Assembly (NCBI RefSeq): GCF_000296385.1
Contig: NZ_JH815185.1
Coordinates: 952,865-1,008,423, forward strand
DNA: 55,559 nucleotides
Direction of reading: 5' to 3'
Source of the DNA: Lachnoanaerobaculum sp. OBRC5-5
GTDB taxonomy: Bacteria > Bacillota > Clostridia > Lachnospirales > Lachnospiraceae
The notes under the pieces are model-generated. The model did not search any database. It had not been told where the DNA came from and saw only the letters and a list, made by a program, of their open reading frames with translations. Both the position numbers and the translations under genes were made by a program. Shown here in pieces: positions 1-10,689 of this stretch; position 1 is the stretch's first letter, and each line of letters opens with the position of its first letter.

Positions 1-1029
1 CTTTATAGTAACCTTAACTATATTTGAACCTCTTTGAAGCTTGTATCTGCTCCATGTAGCTGTTCCATACCATTCACCGTCCGTAAGAGCATTTTCACTC
101 TCGCCCGGCTTGTTTTCAGGTGTCTTAGGCTTTTCACTCTCACCCGGCTTACTCTCTTCCTTATTTTCAGGTGCCTTTGGCTTTTCGCTTGGCTTGCTTT
201 CTTCCTTATTTTCAGGTGCCTTAGGCTTTTCACTCTCGCCTGGCTTACTCTCTTCCCTGTTTTCAGGTACTTTCGGCTTTTCGCTCGGCTTACTCTCTTC
301 CTTATTTTCAGGTGTTTTCGGCTTTTCATTTGGATTGCTTGACTGCCCCGCTCCTCCTGATGATCCGCCCGAACCGCTTCCACCATGGCTTCGTCTTTGT
401 CCTGATGATTTTTCTCTCCTTGACTTGGAATCTTTTGATGTATCGGTAGAAGCATTGGAACCCCCTCCGTTAGTTCCGGAATTACTTGTTGAGAACCCCT
501 TTCCTGCAACATACTGTACTTTCCCTGAATCATCAGTCCATTGACCGTTTTCATTAATTTTAAATCCGTCAGGTGTGGTCTTACCGACAACCATTCCGCC
601 ACCATCTTTTCCCGGTGTAGGATCAAAATAATAGCAGTATCCGTCTACCCACTGCCATCCGGTAAGCATCCCTCCGCCTGTTGCAGGATCAGGATTGAAA
701 AAATACCATTTGCCTTCCGGATTTTTATACCATCCGGTATGCATATGTCCCGATACCCCATCCTTGTCAGAGTCAAAATAATAATCTACTCCATTTATAT
801 TTTGCCATCCGGTCTTCATATCTCCTGTTTCAGGATCAAGATAATACCATCCTGAAGAAGTTTCAACCCAGCCCTTATGAACTTCATTCTTTTCATTATA
901 AAATTTCCAGGTATCACCTGATAATTCCCACTTCCCCTTTGTAACAGCCCCTTGGCTTGGAAATGTATTCATGAATGCTAATGTAGAAGCAAACATCAAT
1001 GTAGCTATTCTATTGAATGTTCTTTTCAC
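1..1029 (-). CDS. Cell-wall-binding repeat surface protein (partial, 3' end outside window)
   Basis: A 343-codon open frame runs off the window edge. It starts at GTG (1029-1027), with AGAGGGG at 1041-1047 as ribosome site; no in-frame ATG fits better. The N-terminus (VKRTFNRIATLMFASTLAF) looks like a signal peptide. Residues about 35-150 carry aromatic/glycine repeats of the CW_binding_1 (choline-binding) type, such as GWVETSSGWYYLD, TGWQNINGVDYYF, TGWYKNPEGKWYFF and TGWQWVDGYCYYF. Next come a Ser/Gly-rich linker and, at about 229-313, a Lys/Pro/Glu repeat region built from KPKxPENKEESKP units. The last visible stretch (DGEWYGTATWS...) resembles the start of an FMN-binding-like domain, but only weakly. 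Probably exported and held on the cell surface; the function of the missing C-terminus is unknown. Confidence 0.8.
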   Translation of the reverse strand, partial: MKRTFNRIATLMFASTLAFMNTFPSQGAVTKGKWELSGDTWKFYNEKNEVHKGWVETSSGWYYLDPETGDMKTGWQNINGVDYYFDSDKDGVSGHMHTGWYKNPEGKWYFFNPDPATGGGMLTGWQWVDGYCYYFDPTPGKDGGGMVVGKTTPDGFKINENGQWTDDSGKVQYVAGKGFSTSNSGTNGGGSNASTDTSKDSKSRREKSSGQRRSHGGSGSGGSSGGAGQSSNPNEKPKTPENKEESKPSEKPKVPENREESKPGESEKPKAPENKEESKPSEKPKAPENKEESKPGESEKPKTPENKPGESENALTDGEWYGTATWSRYKLQRGSNIVKVTIK

Positions 1030-1596
1030 AAAATAAGTACCCCCTCTAGTATAAGTGTAGTAACATCTAATATTATATGGAATGAAAAATAATCTTAGTA
1101 AACTATACTTTTAATTCCTCCTTTCTAAAGACAATCAATTTAATATTCGCTTCCAAATTATTTTCTGTAAATTTATACATTGATGATAATTGCTTTAATT
1201 AGTAAGCATCACCTAACTCAAAGATGTAAAAAAAAGAGTTTTCAAACCCTTAGTACATACTTATTTAGCATTTTTCTTATATTTTCAGATAATAATAAAT
1301 GAGAATATACATTGATATGTGTGTTTTTGTGTATTTTTTCATCCATCATGCTTATTATTCTATCATAGTGAATATAAATAATAAAGGAATTTTGTGTTTT
1401 CTTATGAATACATGCAATTTTTCTACATCAATATAAATTTTGTAATATCCTAAAATAACTTTGTTCAAGTTTTTAACAAAGTGATGAAAATTACATTCAA
1501 TATTTTTGTTGCATAATTATTATTAAAACATAATATCTATAAATTTCAGTTTCATTTATTTCTCTAAATAATGCAGTATATATAGATATACTGTGG
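1030..1596. other. Non-coding AT-rich intergenic region
   Basis: About 570 bases between the divergent surface-protein gene and rqcH. I see no credible reading frame. It contains a TATAAT on the minus strand (1072-1077) that may serve the surface-protein gene, but no convincing -35 partner. No RNA gene or clear repeat was recognised. Confidence 0.6.
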
Positions 1597-1602
1597 TATA
1601 AT
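1594..1602 (+). promoter_or_regulatory. Extended -10 promoter of rqcH
   Basis: TGGTATAAT at 1594-1602 is a perfect extended -10 element (TGn followed by TATAAT). No good -35 is visible, as expected for this promoter class. It lies about 50 bases before the rqcH start. Confidence 0.6.
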
Positions 1603-1652
1603 GTATTTTTAAAATTACTATTAAGATTTAAGTTTAGGATAGAGGTAATAAA

Positions 1653-3395
1653 ATGGCTTTTGACGGCATAGTAATATCAAATTTATCATATGAATTGAAT
1701 ACACAGCTTGTAGGCGGCAGAATTTCAAAAATTTCCATGCCTGAAGAAAACGAGCTTATTTTTACAATAAAGAACAATGCAAAGACATACAGACTTTTGA
1801 TATCTGCAAGCGCTTCACTTCCACTTGTATACCTTACGGATGTAAATAAACCTGCTCCCAAAGTTGCTCCGGCATTTTTAATGCTTCTTAGAAAATACAT
1901 AGGAACGGCAAAAATAATCGATATATCTCAAATGGATCTTGAGAGAATATTATGTTTTGAACTTGAGCATTTAAACGAACTTGGCGATATCAGCCATAAA
2001 AGAATGTATGTGGAAATAATGGGCAAACATTCAAATATAATATTTACAGATGAAAATAATAAAATAATTGATTCAATAAAAAGAATTTCCGCAAATATGA
2101 GTTCACTTAGAGAGGTTTTGCCCGGGAGACAGTACTTTCTTCCGGATGAATTAAAGAAAAAAGATTTACTTACAGTCACTTTGGAGGAGTTCGTAGATAT
2201 ATTAAAGTTAAAGGAGTATGCTCTTTCAAAGTCTATATATATGAATTTTGCCGGTATAAGCCCGCTTATTGCAGAAGAAATGCTTATTCGTGCATCACTT
2301 TCTTCTCAAGCCCCCTCCACATCACTTAATGAACTTGAATATACACATCTGTTTCATACAATTAAAAATTTATTGGAAGATATTTCCTTGCATAATTTCT
2401 CTCCCAATATTATATATCGTGGCGAAGAGGCATTTGAATTTTCTTCTATAAATCTTTTTTCTTATGAAAATGAAGAATATAAAAAAGTTTTTTTTGACTC
2501 TGTAAGTGAAATGCTTTACAATTTCTACTCTTTTAGAGAAGCCTTTGTACTTAACAGGCAAAAGAGTTCGGATCTGCGACGTATTGTAAATACCGCACTT
2601 GAAAGAGCAAGTAAAAAGTATGATTTACAGGAAAAACAGCTTCAAGATGCAGATAAAAAGGATATCTACAGAGTATACGGAGACCTTTTAAATACTTACG
2701 GATACAGCCTTAAAGGAGGAGAGAGCTCCTTTACAACAGAGAATTTCTACGATGATAATAAAGAAATCACTATTCCGCTTGATAAGAACAAATCGGCAAA
2801 GGAAAATGCAAAGAAATACTATGATAAGTATGCAAAGCTTAGCAGGACTACAAAGGCGCTCAGCGAAGAGATTTTAAATACAAAAAATGATATTGAGCAT
2901 CTTCTCTCCATACAGACCGCGCTTGACGTTTCAAGTGATGATGAGAGTCTTTCACAGATTCGTCAGGAACTTGTAGACTTCGGTTATATAAAAAAGCATT
3001 CTTCCGGTAAACAAAAAAAGAGTACATCTCATCCATATCACTATATTTCTACTGACGGTTATGATATATATGTGGGTAAAAATAATTATCAGAATGAAGA
3101 GCTTACCTTTAAAGTAGCTACAGGAAATGACTGGTGGTTTCATGCCAAAGGAATACCCGGTTCACATGTAATTTTAAAGTCAAACAATGAAGAGGAACTT
3201 CCTGACAGAGCTTATGAAGAAGCCGCCGCACTTGCCGCTTTTTATTCAAAGGCAAAAGATGCGGATAAAGTGGAAGTAGACTATATTCAAAAGAAAAATA
3301 TAAAAAAAGTTGCAGGTGCCGCTCCCGGCTTTGTGATTTACCATTCCAACTGGTCAATGGTAGCCACACCGAAGGCGGATCTACAACAAAAATAA
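1653..3395 (+). CDS. rqcH: RqcH, NFACT-family ribosome-rescue protein (Rqc2/NEMF homologue)
   Basis: 580 residues, the normal length for bacterial RqcH (often annotated as fibronectin-binding protein A). The N-terminus (MAFDGIVISNLSYELN, GGRISKI, VEIMGKHSNIIF) is the NFACT-N domain. The middle has coiled-coil helices. The end carries the NFACT-R domain with NDWWFHAKGIPGSHVIL. The known family role is to bind stalled 50S subunits carrying peptidyl-tRNA and to recruit tRNA-Ala for C-terminal alanine tailing. The conserved 'DR' pair at 97-98 of B. subtilis RqcH (alignment from memory) is ER here. Ribosome site AGAGG at 1641-1645. It converges with mgtA, with only 22 bases between the stop codons and no clear terminator. 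Confidence 0.93.
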   Translation: MAFDGIVISNLSYELNTQLVGGRISKISMPEENELIFTIKNNAKTYRLLISASASLPLVYLTDVNKPAPKVAPAFLMLLRKYIGTAKIIDISQMDLERILCFELEHLNELGDISHKRMYVEIMGKHSNIIFTDENNKIIDSIKRISANMSSLREVLPGRQYFLPDELKKKDLLTVTLEEFVDILKLKEYALSKSIYMNFAGISPLIAEEMLIRASLSSQAPSTSLNELEYTHLFHTIKNLLEDISLHNFSPNIIYRGEEAFEFSSINLFSYENEEYKKVFFDSVSEMLYNFYSFREAFVLNRQKSSDLRRIVNTALERASKKYDLQEKQLQDADKKDIYRVYGDLLNTYGYSLKGGESSFTTENFYDDNKEITIPLDKNKSAKENAKKYYDKYAKLSRTTKALSEEILNTKNDIEHLLSIQTALDVSSDDESLSQIRQELVDFGYIKKHSSGKQKKSTSHPYHYISTDGYDIYVGKNNYQNEELTFKVATGNDWWFHAKGIPGSHVILKSNNEEELPDRAYEEAAALAAFYSKAKDADKVEVDYIQKKNIKKVAGAAPGFVIYHSNWSMVATPKADLQQK

Positions 3396-3417
3396 TTTTT
3401 AAGGGCTTTGTTCACTG

Positions 3418-6111
3418 TTACAACCACTCTTTGTGATAGCGAATATAAGCCTTTTTTACTGCTGTTACAAGTATCATATATGCCAGTACACATGGCAAAA
3501 GAAATAAAAAGAATGATAGATGCAATGATGAAAATCCCAGTACTTTACCAAGCAGAGTAAACGGAATAATTGTAATAAAAATTATTCCGAAGAAGTTCAG
3601 TAATGTAAGCTGTGCGGAGGCACGACTTTGTATAAACGGCAGCTTCACAGTACGAATCATATGTATAACCAATGACTGACTCCACATCGACTCTACAAAC
3701 CATCCTGCCTGAAACATTGCCACATAAGAAGCTCTTATCACATTAAGCTCATCACCGGTAAAATGACTTGCAAGATTATTATACGTTACTCCATGGCTTA
3801 CAAAATGCGGACAGAAAATAAAATACATAAATGCAAATGTTGCAAAGTCAAAGATTGAGCTTGTAGGCCCTATCCATACCATAAATTTACCTATACTTGA
3901 AGCGTCCCATTTTTTCGGCAATTTAATAAACTCTTCATCAACATTATCCCACGGTATAGCACTGCAACATGAGTCATAAATCAGATTCAACAAAATAAGA
4001 TGCATACTCTCCATAGGTAGGAAAGGCAAAAGTGCGGAAGCTCCCAGAACCGAGAACATATTTCCGAAGTTTGATGAAGCCGTCATCTTAATGTACTTTA
4101 TCATATTTGCAAATGTCTTTCGTCCTTCTATGATTCCGGACTCCAAAACCATAAGATCCTTTTCAAGAAGTATGATATCCGCCGACTCCTTTGCCACATC
4201 CACAGCCGTATCCACAGATATACCTATATCAGCCACTTTCATAGCAGCCGCGTCATTTATACCGTCACCCATAAATCCTACAGTGTGTCCGTTTTCTCTA
4301 AGTACCGATACCACTCTTGATTTCTGGCTTGGAGTAAGCTTTGCAAATACATCTGTTATCTCCGCCGTTTGCTTAAGCTCTTCATCATCCATCTTTTCAA
4401 TATCACTGCCAAGCAACATATTCCTTACTTCAAGACCGACCTGTTTACATATAGTCTTTGTAACTTTTTCATTATCACCTGTCAGAATCTTTGTGCTTAC
4501 ACCATGCTCTTTCAGTGCTTTTATGGCGTTTGCAGCCGATTCCTTCGGCGGATCAAGAAATGCCAGATAGCCCATAAGAATCATTTCAGATTCATCTTCA
4601 ACATTACAACTTTGCTTTTCTATATCTTTTCTGGCAATTGCAAGTACTCTAAATCCTTTTTCATTAAGTGTATCGGCAGTTTCCAGAATTCTTTGTCTGA
4701 AGTCATTTGTTATAGGTTGAACGTTTCCGTTGTATTCCGCAAAAGAACATATTGAAAGCATTTCTTCAAATGCTCCCTTTGTAACCATTTTTATAGTACC
4801 TGCATTATTTTGTACTACTGTAGTTAATCTTCTTCTATTGAAGTCAAAAGGTATCTCATCAATCTTTTTATAATTTTCCGACAAATCAAGAAGTTGTGAG
4901 TCGTTTGCCTCTTCTTCCTCAGTCCTTTGAATTATGGCAAGGTCCATAAGATTCTTATAACCTGTCTGAAAATAGCTGTTAAGATATCCGTATCTGAGTA
5001 CTCTTGAATCCTCATCTCCCTTTATGTTCAAATGATACTCAAGAACTACTCTGTCCTGAGTCAAAGTACCTGTTTTGTCTGTACATAGAATATCCATGGC
5101 TCCGAAGTTTTGTATAGAATTCAGATTCTTTACAATAGTCTTCTTTTTACTCATTGAGACTGCACCTTTTGCAAGGCAACTTGTCACAATCATAGGAAGC
5201 ATTTCAGGTGTCAATCCTACCGCGACCGATATTGCAAATAAAAATGCCGATATCCAGTTGCCCTTTGTTACTCCGTTGATAACAAAGACTAAGGGTACCA
5301 TTACAAGCATAAACCTGATAAGTACCCATGAAACCGCATTGACTCCCTTTGTAAAGTTTGTTTCCACAGACTCACCGGATATTGCCAAAGTCATTGAGCC
5401 GAAAAGCGTATTGTCTCCTACCGCTATAACAACTGCAGCGGCACTTCCCGATATAACACTGCTTCCCATAAAAGCTATATTTGTATATTCTGTGATATTG
5501 TCCTTCTTTTCACAGACTGTAGCAAGTTTTTCTATCGGTTCACTCTCACCGCTTAAGCTTGATTGACTGACAAAAAGGTCCTTTGCTTCTATTATCCTTA
5601 CATCGGCAGGAATCATATCTCCTGCCGAAAGGTAAACTATATCACCTACTACAGCTTCATCCAAAGGAATTTCTATATGATTTTTATTCTTTCTTGTCAC
5701 GGTACATGTAGTTTTAATCATAGCAAGCAGCTTCTCTGCGGCATCACCGCTTCTGCCCTCTTGAATAAACCTGAGTACACCCGACACAAATACCATTGTT
5801 AAAATAATAATTACGGTAATAGGATTAAAATCCTTTTTTGTATTTCCGAACATATGCAGTATCGGAAATACAATATCCGTTACTGTAGATACAACAGCTA
5901 AACAAACAAGTACGATTGTAAAAGGATTTATAAAAGCTTCCTCAAGCTTTTTTGCAAGCGACTTTTTCTTTTCTTTTTTTACCTTATTTGCTCCATACTT
6001 CTCCCTGTTTTTTTGAACAGCTTCTTCACTGAGTCCTGTTAAATCCGTACCAAGGTAGGATTTTATATCCTCAAGCGAGTTGGTTGCCATGTAATCTATA
6101 TTTTTATTCAT
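3418..6111 (-). CDS. mgtA: Magnesium-translocating P-type ATPase
   Basis: 897 residues, a type IIIB P-type ATPase that imports Mg2+. Visible motifs are the membrane motif GLTPEMLPM typical of MgtA/MgtB, the phosphorylation site [10 protein letters not shown] (Asp about 345), [10 protein letters not shown] and the hinge [11 protein letters not shown]. The C-terminus is hydrophobic with several membrane helices. An open frame extends upstream to 6204, but that part overlaps gpsA. The ATG at 6111 (MNKNIDYM) lies just after the gpsA stop and has ACGGGG before it, so it is the start chosen. It is the last gene of the run DUF512-der-plsY-gpsA-mgtA. Its presence at the end of a lipid/GTPase operon is notable because mgtC lies a few kilobases upstream on the same strand. 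Confidence 0.93.
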   Translation of the reverse strand: MNKNIDYMATNSLEDIKSYLGTDLTGLSEEAVQKNREKYGANKVKKEKKKSLAKKLEEAFINPFTIVLVCLAVVSTVTDIVFPILHMFGNTKKDFNPITVIIILTMVFVSGVLRFIQEGRSGDAAEKLLAMIKTTCTVTRKNKNHIEIPLDEAVVGDIVYLSAGDMIPADVRIIEAKDLFVSQSSLSGESEPIEKLATVCEKKDNITEYTNIAFMGSSVISGSAAAVVIAVGDNTLFGSMTLAISGESVETNFTKGVNAVSWVLIRFMLVMVPLVFVINGVTKGNWISAFLFAISVAVGLTPEMLPMIVTSCLAKGAVSMSKKKTIVKNLNSIQNFGAMDILCTDKTGTLTQDRVVLEYHLNIKGDEDSRVLRYGYLNSYFQTGYKNLMDLAIIQRTEEEEANDSQLLDLSENYKKIDEIPFDFNRRRLTTVVQNNAGTIKMVTKGAFEEMLSICSFAEYNGNVQPITNDFRQRILETADTLNEKGFRVLAIARKDIEKQSCNVEDESEMILMGYLAFLDPPKESAANAIKALKEHGVSTKILTGDNEKVTKTICKQVGLEVRNMLLGSDIEKMDDEELKQTAEITDVFAKLTPSQKSRVVSVLRENGHTVGFMGDGINDAAAMKVADIGISVDTAVDVAKESADIILLEKDLMVLESGIIEGRKTFANMIKYIKMTASSNFGNMFSVLGASALLPFLPMESMHLILLNLIYDSCCSAIPWDNVDEEFIKLPKKWDASSIGKFMVWIGPTSSIFDFATFAFMYFIFCPHFVSHGVTYNNLASHFTGDELNVIRASYVAMFQAGWFVESMWSQSLVIHMIRTVKLPFIQSRASAQLTLLNFFGIIFITIIPFTLLGKVLGFSSLHLSFFLFLLPCVLAYMILVTAVKKAYIRYHKEWL

Positions 6112-6112
6112 T

Positions 6113-7117
6113 TTACATCCCCGTGATACTCTCCGATATCCTGTCTCTAAGCATAAGTGCATCCACCGCCTGCTTAGGATCCTTATTTTCAAAAAGTACG
6201 GCATTTACCTCATCAACAATGGGCATACAGATATTATATTTATCTGCCAGTGCCTTGGCGGCTTTTGCGGAATATACTCCTTCCACAACCATTGCCACTT
6301 CTTTCATAGCCTCTTCCATAGTCATTCCCTGTCCCATAAGCATACCTGCTTTTCTGTTTCTGCTGTGCTTACTTGCACAGGTAACTATCAAATCACCGAT
6401 ACCTGAAAGACCGTAAAATGTCTCTATTCTTGCTCCCATTGCTGTACCGAGTCTGCTTATTTCAACAATTCCTCTGGTAATAAGAGCCGCCTTGGCATTG
6501 TCGCCATAACCGAGTCCGTCTGAGATACCTGCCGCCAAAGCTATAACATTTTTCAGCGAACCGCCCAGCTCAATTCCAAGCATATCAGTAGAAGTATATA
6601 CTCTGAACACAGGACTCATAAACACCGACTGAATCAGCTCTGCAGTCTTTAAATCATTGGCTCCGGCTACACATGTAGTAGGCAAGAGTTTTACAACCTC
6701 CTCAGCATGACTTGGTCCTGAGAGTACCGCAACATTTGCATTCTTTATTTCATCCAAAATCTGATCTGTAAGTATTTCAAGAGTATTTTCTTCAATACCC
6801 TTTGCAACATTTACAATGATTTGACCTTCTTTATAAAACGGTGCCATTCTTTTTGCAGTACTTCTTGTAAAAATGGAAGGTACTGAAAGCACACAAATCT
6901 TTGAGCCTTCCATGGCAACTTCCAAATCGCTTTCAAATCTGATAGCTTCATCAAATACAACGCCCGGAAGATTTTTATGTGTACGGGTTTCTCTAAGCTC
7001 TTTTATCTCACTCTCAATTGCCGACCATACCTTTATACTATGTCCGTTATCAAATAGGAGTCTTGCAAGTGCCATACCCCAAGTACCTGAACCAATAACT
7101 GAAATATTCATTTTCAC
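6113..7117 (-). CDS. gpsA: Glycerol-3-phosphate dehydrogenase [NAD(P)+]
   Basis: 334 residues, standard length. Makes sn-glycerol 3-phosphate from dihydroxyacetone phosphate for phospholipid synthesis. The N-terminal nucleotide-binding fingerprint is [24 protein letters not shown] and the catalytic-lysine region [16 protein letters not shown] are both present. The C-terminal helical domain has [13 protein letters not shown]. The start overlaps the plsY stop by 4 bases (ATGA-type coupling), which fits with PlsY using the product of this enzyme. One base separates its stop from the mgtA start. Confidence 0.97.
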   Translation of the reverse strand: MKMNISVIGSGTWGMALARLLFDNGHSIKVWSAIESEIKELRETRTHKNLPGVVFDEAIRFESDLEVAMEGSKICVLSVPSIFTRSTAKRMAPFYKEGQIIVNVAKGIEENTLEILTDQILDEIKNANVAVLSGPSHAEEVVKLLPTTCVAGANDLKTAELIQSVFMSPVFRVYTSTDMLGIELGGSLKNVIALAAGISDGLGYGDNAKAALITRGIVEISRLGTAMGARIETFYGLSGIGDLIVTCASKHSRNRKAGMLMGQGMTMEEAMKEVAMVVEGVYSAKAAKALADKYNICMPIVDEVNAVLFENKDPKQAVDALMLRDRISESITGM

Positions 7118-7746
7118 ACCTTTTTCCCTATTTTATTCTCAGTCCCGCTAAGTAATCTTTTAATATTTGCTCTGTGCATAAATATTGATAATAATCCGAT
7201 AACAACAACTAAAAGTCTAAACTCCATCGGTGAAGTGCCGTCTGTAAATCCATAGCTTGTCTTTACCAACAGATGTGACATGCCTATAAAAATAATCATT
7301 ACAACTATTGATGCCAATGATACATATCTTGTAACGGCAACTATAACTATAAATATGGCAAGACAAACTGCCGCAATCCTTATATCCAAAGCCATTATAA
7401 TACCTGCTGTGGAAGCAACTCCCTTTCCGCCTTTAAATCCGAGATAGAACGGGAAGTTATGACCAAGTACCACACCAAGTCCGATATAGAGCATATACAC
7501 ATAGCTTAAACTTACATTATCTCTAAAAATAAATCTTACAACCAAACATGGAATCAAAGATTTACAAAAATCTCCTAAAAATACTATAAGTCCGGCCTTT
7601 GGGCCAAGTACTCTAAGAGTATTTGTAGCACCGGCATTTCCTGAACCGTAATTTCTTATGTCCATCTTATTGAGCTTTCCGAATATATATCCTGTCTCAA
7701 TATTTCCGATAAAATAACCTATTATTAGCAGAAGAATTCTAAGCAT
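7114..7746 (-). CDS. plsY: Acyl-phosphate:glycerol-3-phosphate acyltransferase
   Basis: 210 residues, an integral membrane enzyme that puts the first acyl chain on glycerol 3-phosphate using acyl phosphate. The three PlsY signatures are visible: YGSGNAGATNTLR near residue 33, GHNFPFYLGFKGGKGVAST near residue 95, and FMHRANIKRLLSGTENKIGKK at the C-terminus. About five membrane helices. The start overlaps the der stop by one base and the stop overlaps the gpsA start, so der, plsY and gpsA are translationally coupled. Confidence 0.97.
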   Translation of the reverse strand: MLRILLLIIGYFIGNIETGYIFGKLNKMDIRNYGSGNAGATNTLRVLGPKAGLIVFLGDFCKSLIPCLVVRFIFRDNVSLSYVYMLYIGLGVVLGHNFPFYLGFKGGKGVASTAGIIMALDIRIAAVCLAIFIVIVAVTRYVSLASIVVMIIFIGMSHLLVKTSYGFTDGTSPMEFRLLVVVIGLLSIFMHRANIKRLLSGTENKIGKKV

Positions 7747-9077
7747 TATTTGGCGTCCTCTCCTCTTTCTCTGATAATAAATCTTATAGATGTACCCTTA
7801 AATCCAAAGGCCTCTCTAATCTTGTTCTCCAAATATCTTTGATAGGAGAAATGCATAAGTTGTTTTATGTTTACAAAAATAACAAATGTAGGCGGCTTTA
7901 CCGCTACCTGTGTGGTATAGAATATCTTTAATCTCTTGCCCTTATCTGACGGCGGCTGCTGCATTACTGTAGCTTCCGAGATAATCTCATTTAAAACACC
8001 TGTCTGTATTCTGAGTGTCTGATTCTCTCTAACAATATCTATCATCTCAAAGAGCTTTTGAAGTCTCTGACCGCTTAGCGCCGATATAAATACAAACTCC
8101 GCATATGGCATAAATGAAAGTATTCTCTTTATATTATCGGTGTACTCATAAATAGTTTTATTATCCTTTTCAATAAGATCCCATTTATTTACAGCAACGA
8201 TAATACCCTTACCCTTGTCATGAGCAATACCTGCTATCTTTGCATCCTGCTCTGTAACACCCTCATTTGCATCAATAACAAGTATTACCACATCAGCTCT
8301 GTCTACAGCAGTTACAGTTCTTATTATAGAATATCTTTCAATATCCTCTTTTACCTTTGATTTTCTTCTAAGACCTGCGGTATCTATAAAAACATATTCC
8401 TGCTTATTGTTTACAACCACAGTATCTATAGCATCTCTGGTAGTTCCTGCAATATCCGATACAATTACTCTGTTTTGACCTGTAAGTCTGTTGATAATAG
8501 ATGATTTACCTACATTCGGCTTTCCTACTATGGCAATTCTAGGTCTGTCATCATCCTCCTCATCTTCGGTGTCCTTATTCTTAAAATGTAAAGCTACAGC
8601 CTCAAGCAAGTCACCTATACCAAGCCTTGATGCCGCCGATACCGGTATTGGATCTCCTATTCCAAGATTATAAAACTCATATACATCATTTCCGAATTTA
8701 GCCATTGAGTCAACCTTGTTTACAGCAAGTACAACAGGCTTTCTTGACTTTCTCAGCATATCACAAACCTTAGAGTCGGAATCCACCAGTCCTTGGCGTA
8801 CATCTGTAATAAATACAATTACATCTGCTGTCTCAATAGCTATCTCAGCCTGTTCTCTCATTTGTGAAAGTATAATATCACTGCTGTCCGGCTCTATTCC
8901 ACCTGTATCTATAAGTGTAAAATTCATATTTAGCCAAGTACAATCGGCATATATTCTATCTCTTGTTACTCCCGGGGTATCCTTAACTATGGAAATCGGC
9001 TCCCCTGCTATGGCGTTAAACAATGTAGACTTTCCTACATTCGGCCTGCCTATGATGGCGACTACGGGTTTACTCAT
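7746..9077 (-). CDS. der: Ribosome-assembly GTPase Der (EngA)
   Basis: 443 residues with two tandem GTPase domains and a C-terminal KH-like domain, needed for 50S maturation. First G domain: [27 protein letters not shown]. Second G domain: [29 protein letters not shown]. The frame is open to 9110, but the ATG at 9077 ([12 protein letters not shown]) matches the family start and has AAGGAG at the right distance. Its first codons overlap the last codons of the upstream DUF512 gene by 8 bases. Confidence 0.97.
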   Translation of the reverse strand: MSKPVVAIIGRPNVGKSTLFNAIAGEPISIVKDTPGVTRDRIYADCTWLNMNFTLIDTGGIEPDSSDIILSQMREQAEIAIETADVIVFITDVRQGLVDSDSKVCDMLRKSRKPVVLAVNKVDSMAKFGNDVYEFYNLGIGDPIPVSAASRLGIGDLLEAVALHFKNKDTEDEEDDDRPRIAIVGKPNVGKSSIINRLTGQNRVIVSDIAGTTRDAIDTVVVNNKQEYVFIDTAGLRRKSKVKEDIERYSIIRTVTAVDRADVVILVIDANEGVTEQDAKIAGIAHDKGKGIIVAVNKWDLIEKDNKTIYEYTDNIKRILSFMPYAEFVFISALSGQRLQKLFEMIDIVRENQTLRIQTGVLNEIISEATVMQQPPSDKGKRLKIFYTTQVAVKPPTFVIFVNIKQLMHFSYQRYLENKIREAFGFKGTSIRFIIRERGEDAK

Positions 9078-10440
9078 TATTAACTCCTTTTTCATATGCC
9101 TTATAGGCATTTTCTTCTATATAATTATCAGAAACTATGGCATTTACCAGATCATATCCTGACTGACCTACAATAACTGTTTTGACATTCAACTCTCTTT
9201 CGATATCGGTTCTGGTTAAATCATCCAGCAATACCTCTTCTCCACTTCTAAACATATTTACCGACAATAATAATCTGTCACCAAGTTCCTTGCCCTTTAG
9301 CTGATTTATTATATCAACTCCTGTCAAAAGCCCTGCAACGGTAATCCTCTCTCCAAAGAAATCATTTCTTATTGTATAGAAATTTATCTTCTTTGCAGGG
9401 AACCTTTTTTCAACCTTTTTTGCAAGCTCTTTCATGGAATGCGCAGGCAAAATTGCTGTTGCAATACTTATAACTTCTTCTTTTTGCATATCCTCTTTAT
9501 CGATTTGCAAGGTTTCTATTGCATCTTGTACTTCCTCACTTAGAAGTCTTAGCATTCCTACACCGTTTTCAAGCTGTATATATCCGTCGTAGGTATCTTC
9601 TTTCGGCATTTCTCTTTCAGCAATCAGATAAAACTCATCACTTGCCTGTGCAAAATGTATATTGCACTTTTCCATAGCCTTTCTTTGAATATCCTCTATT
9701 ATCTCTATAGTCTCAATTGCTTTTGCTTTATCAACAAGTGACAGTCTTGGCAAATCTTCTCTAAACTTTGTAATACCTACCGGTACTACAGATACACTCT
9801 CCATTGTAGGAGCATATTTTAATAAATCGTTTAATGTGCGCTTTAACTCTTCGCCGTCATTATACCCCGGACACATAACCACCTGTCCGTTCATAGGCAC
9901 ATTTTTCTCATAAAGTTTATCTATATATCTAAGTGATTCTCCGGCAAAGCGATTGTGAAGCATCTTTTTTCTAAGTTCAGGATTTGTAGTATGTACAGAT
10001 ATATTTATAGGGGCCAGATTAAATCTTATTATTCTGTCTATATCCGCATCCTTCATATTTGTGAGTGTTACATAATTACCCTGCAAAAAGGAAAGTCTGG
10101 AATCATCATCTTTAAAATAAAGTGTCTCTCTCATTCCCTGCGGCATCTGGTCTATAAAGCAGAATATACAGTTGTTTGTACAGGATTTATAATCGCTCAT
10201 AAGTCCCTCTTCAAACTCAAGTCCTATATCTTCATAATCATTTTCAATATCCAGCTCCCACTCTTCACCGTTTGCCTTTTCAATCACCATGGTAAATTCT
10301 TCAGCATTTATATAATATCTGTAATCTAATACATCTTTTATTTCATTGCCGTCGATAGATATAAGCTTATCTCCCGGCTCTATTTCAAGCTCCTCGGCTA
10401 TAGACCCTTTGGCAATGCTTTTTATTATATGAAAATTCAT
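9070..10440 (-). CDS. DUF512 radical SAM / PDZ-domain protein
   Basis: 456 residues. An N-terminal PDZ-like segment ([23 protein letters not shown]) is followed by a radical SAM core with the cluster motif CTNNCIFC (Cx3Cx2C, about residues 85-92) and then the DUF512 region. The family is conserved next to der in Clostridia; its substrate is not known. The ATG at 10440 (MNFHIIKS) has GGAG 8 bases upstream and was preferred to the longer frame from 10467. It starts the run that continues into der, plsY, gpsA and mgtA. Confidence 0.9.
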   Translation of the reverse strand: MNFHIIKSIAKGSIAEELEIEPGDKLISIDGNEIKDVLDYRYYINAEEFTMVIEKANGEEWELDIENDYEDIGLEFEEGLMSDYKSCTNNCIFCFIDQMPQGMRETLYFKDDDSRLSFLQGNYVTLTNMKDADIDRIIRFNLAPINISVHTTNPELRKKMLHNRFAGESLRYIDKLYEKNVPMNGQVVMCPGYNDGEELKRTLNDLLKYAPTMESVSVVPVGITKFREDLPRLSLVDKAKAIETIEIIEDIQRKAMEKCNIHFAQASDEFYLIAEREMPKEDTYDGYIQLENGVGMLRLLSEEVQDAIETLQIDKEDMQKEEVISIATAILPAHSMKELAKKVEKRFPAKKINFYTIRNDFFGERITVAGLLTGVDIINQLKGKELGDRLLLSVNMFRSGEEVLLDDLTRTDIERELNVKTVIVGQSGYDLVNAIVSDNYIEENAYKAYEKGVNNE

Positions 10441-10487
10441 CTTACTCCATTCATTCGTAAATAGCAAATGACATCTACTACTATAAC

Positions 10488-10520
10488 GGAAAAAGCCACG
10501 AGATACGAGCTCGTGGCTTT
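10488..10520 (-). terminator. Rho-independent terminator downstream of mgtC
   Basis: Arms AAAGCCACGAG (10492-10502) and CTCGTGGCTTT (10510-10520) are perfectly complementary around a 7-base loop. On the minus strand the stem is followed by TTTTT. It ends the transcript coming from mgtC and separates it from the DUF512-der run. Confidence 0.85.
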
Positions 10521-10600
10521 CTTATTGTAGCACTATCCGACTACATATCTTAACTTCATTTGCCTCTTTCAGTCTAACATATTAAATTTTAGATTTCAAC

Positions 10601-10654
10601 ATCTTATTTTTTCATTTTCTGTAATCTATCTTATTTTTTCATTTTCTGTAATCC
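10601..10654. repeat. Two tandem copies of a 27-bp repeat
   Basis: Unit 1 is 10601-10627 and unit 2 is 10628-10654; they differ only at the last base. Each unit contains TTATTTTTTCATTTTCTG. They lie between mgtC and its terminator, outside any gene. Confidence 0.85.
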
Positions 10655-10689
10655 TATAACATCTATTACATCATTAAAGATTTTTGTTT

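Noticed and set aside
41-544. Plus-strand frame of 167 residues rich in Ser/Leu/Phe
   Set aside because: It is the antisense shadow of the Lys/Pro/Glu repeats of the surface-protein gene; the minus frame has signal peptide, ribosome site and known repeats.
18-626. Minus-strand frame of 202 residues with RKHLKIRKRVS repeats
   Set aside because: It is a shifted frame of the same repeats; the true frame starts at 1029 and contains cell-wall-binding motifs.
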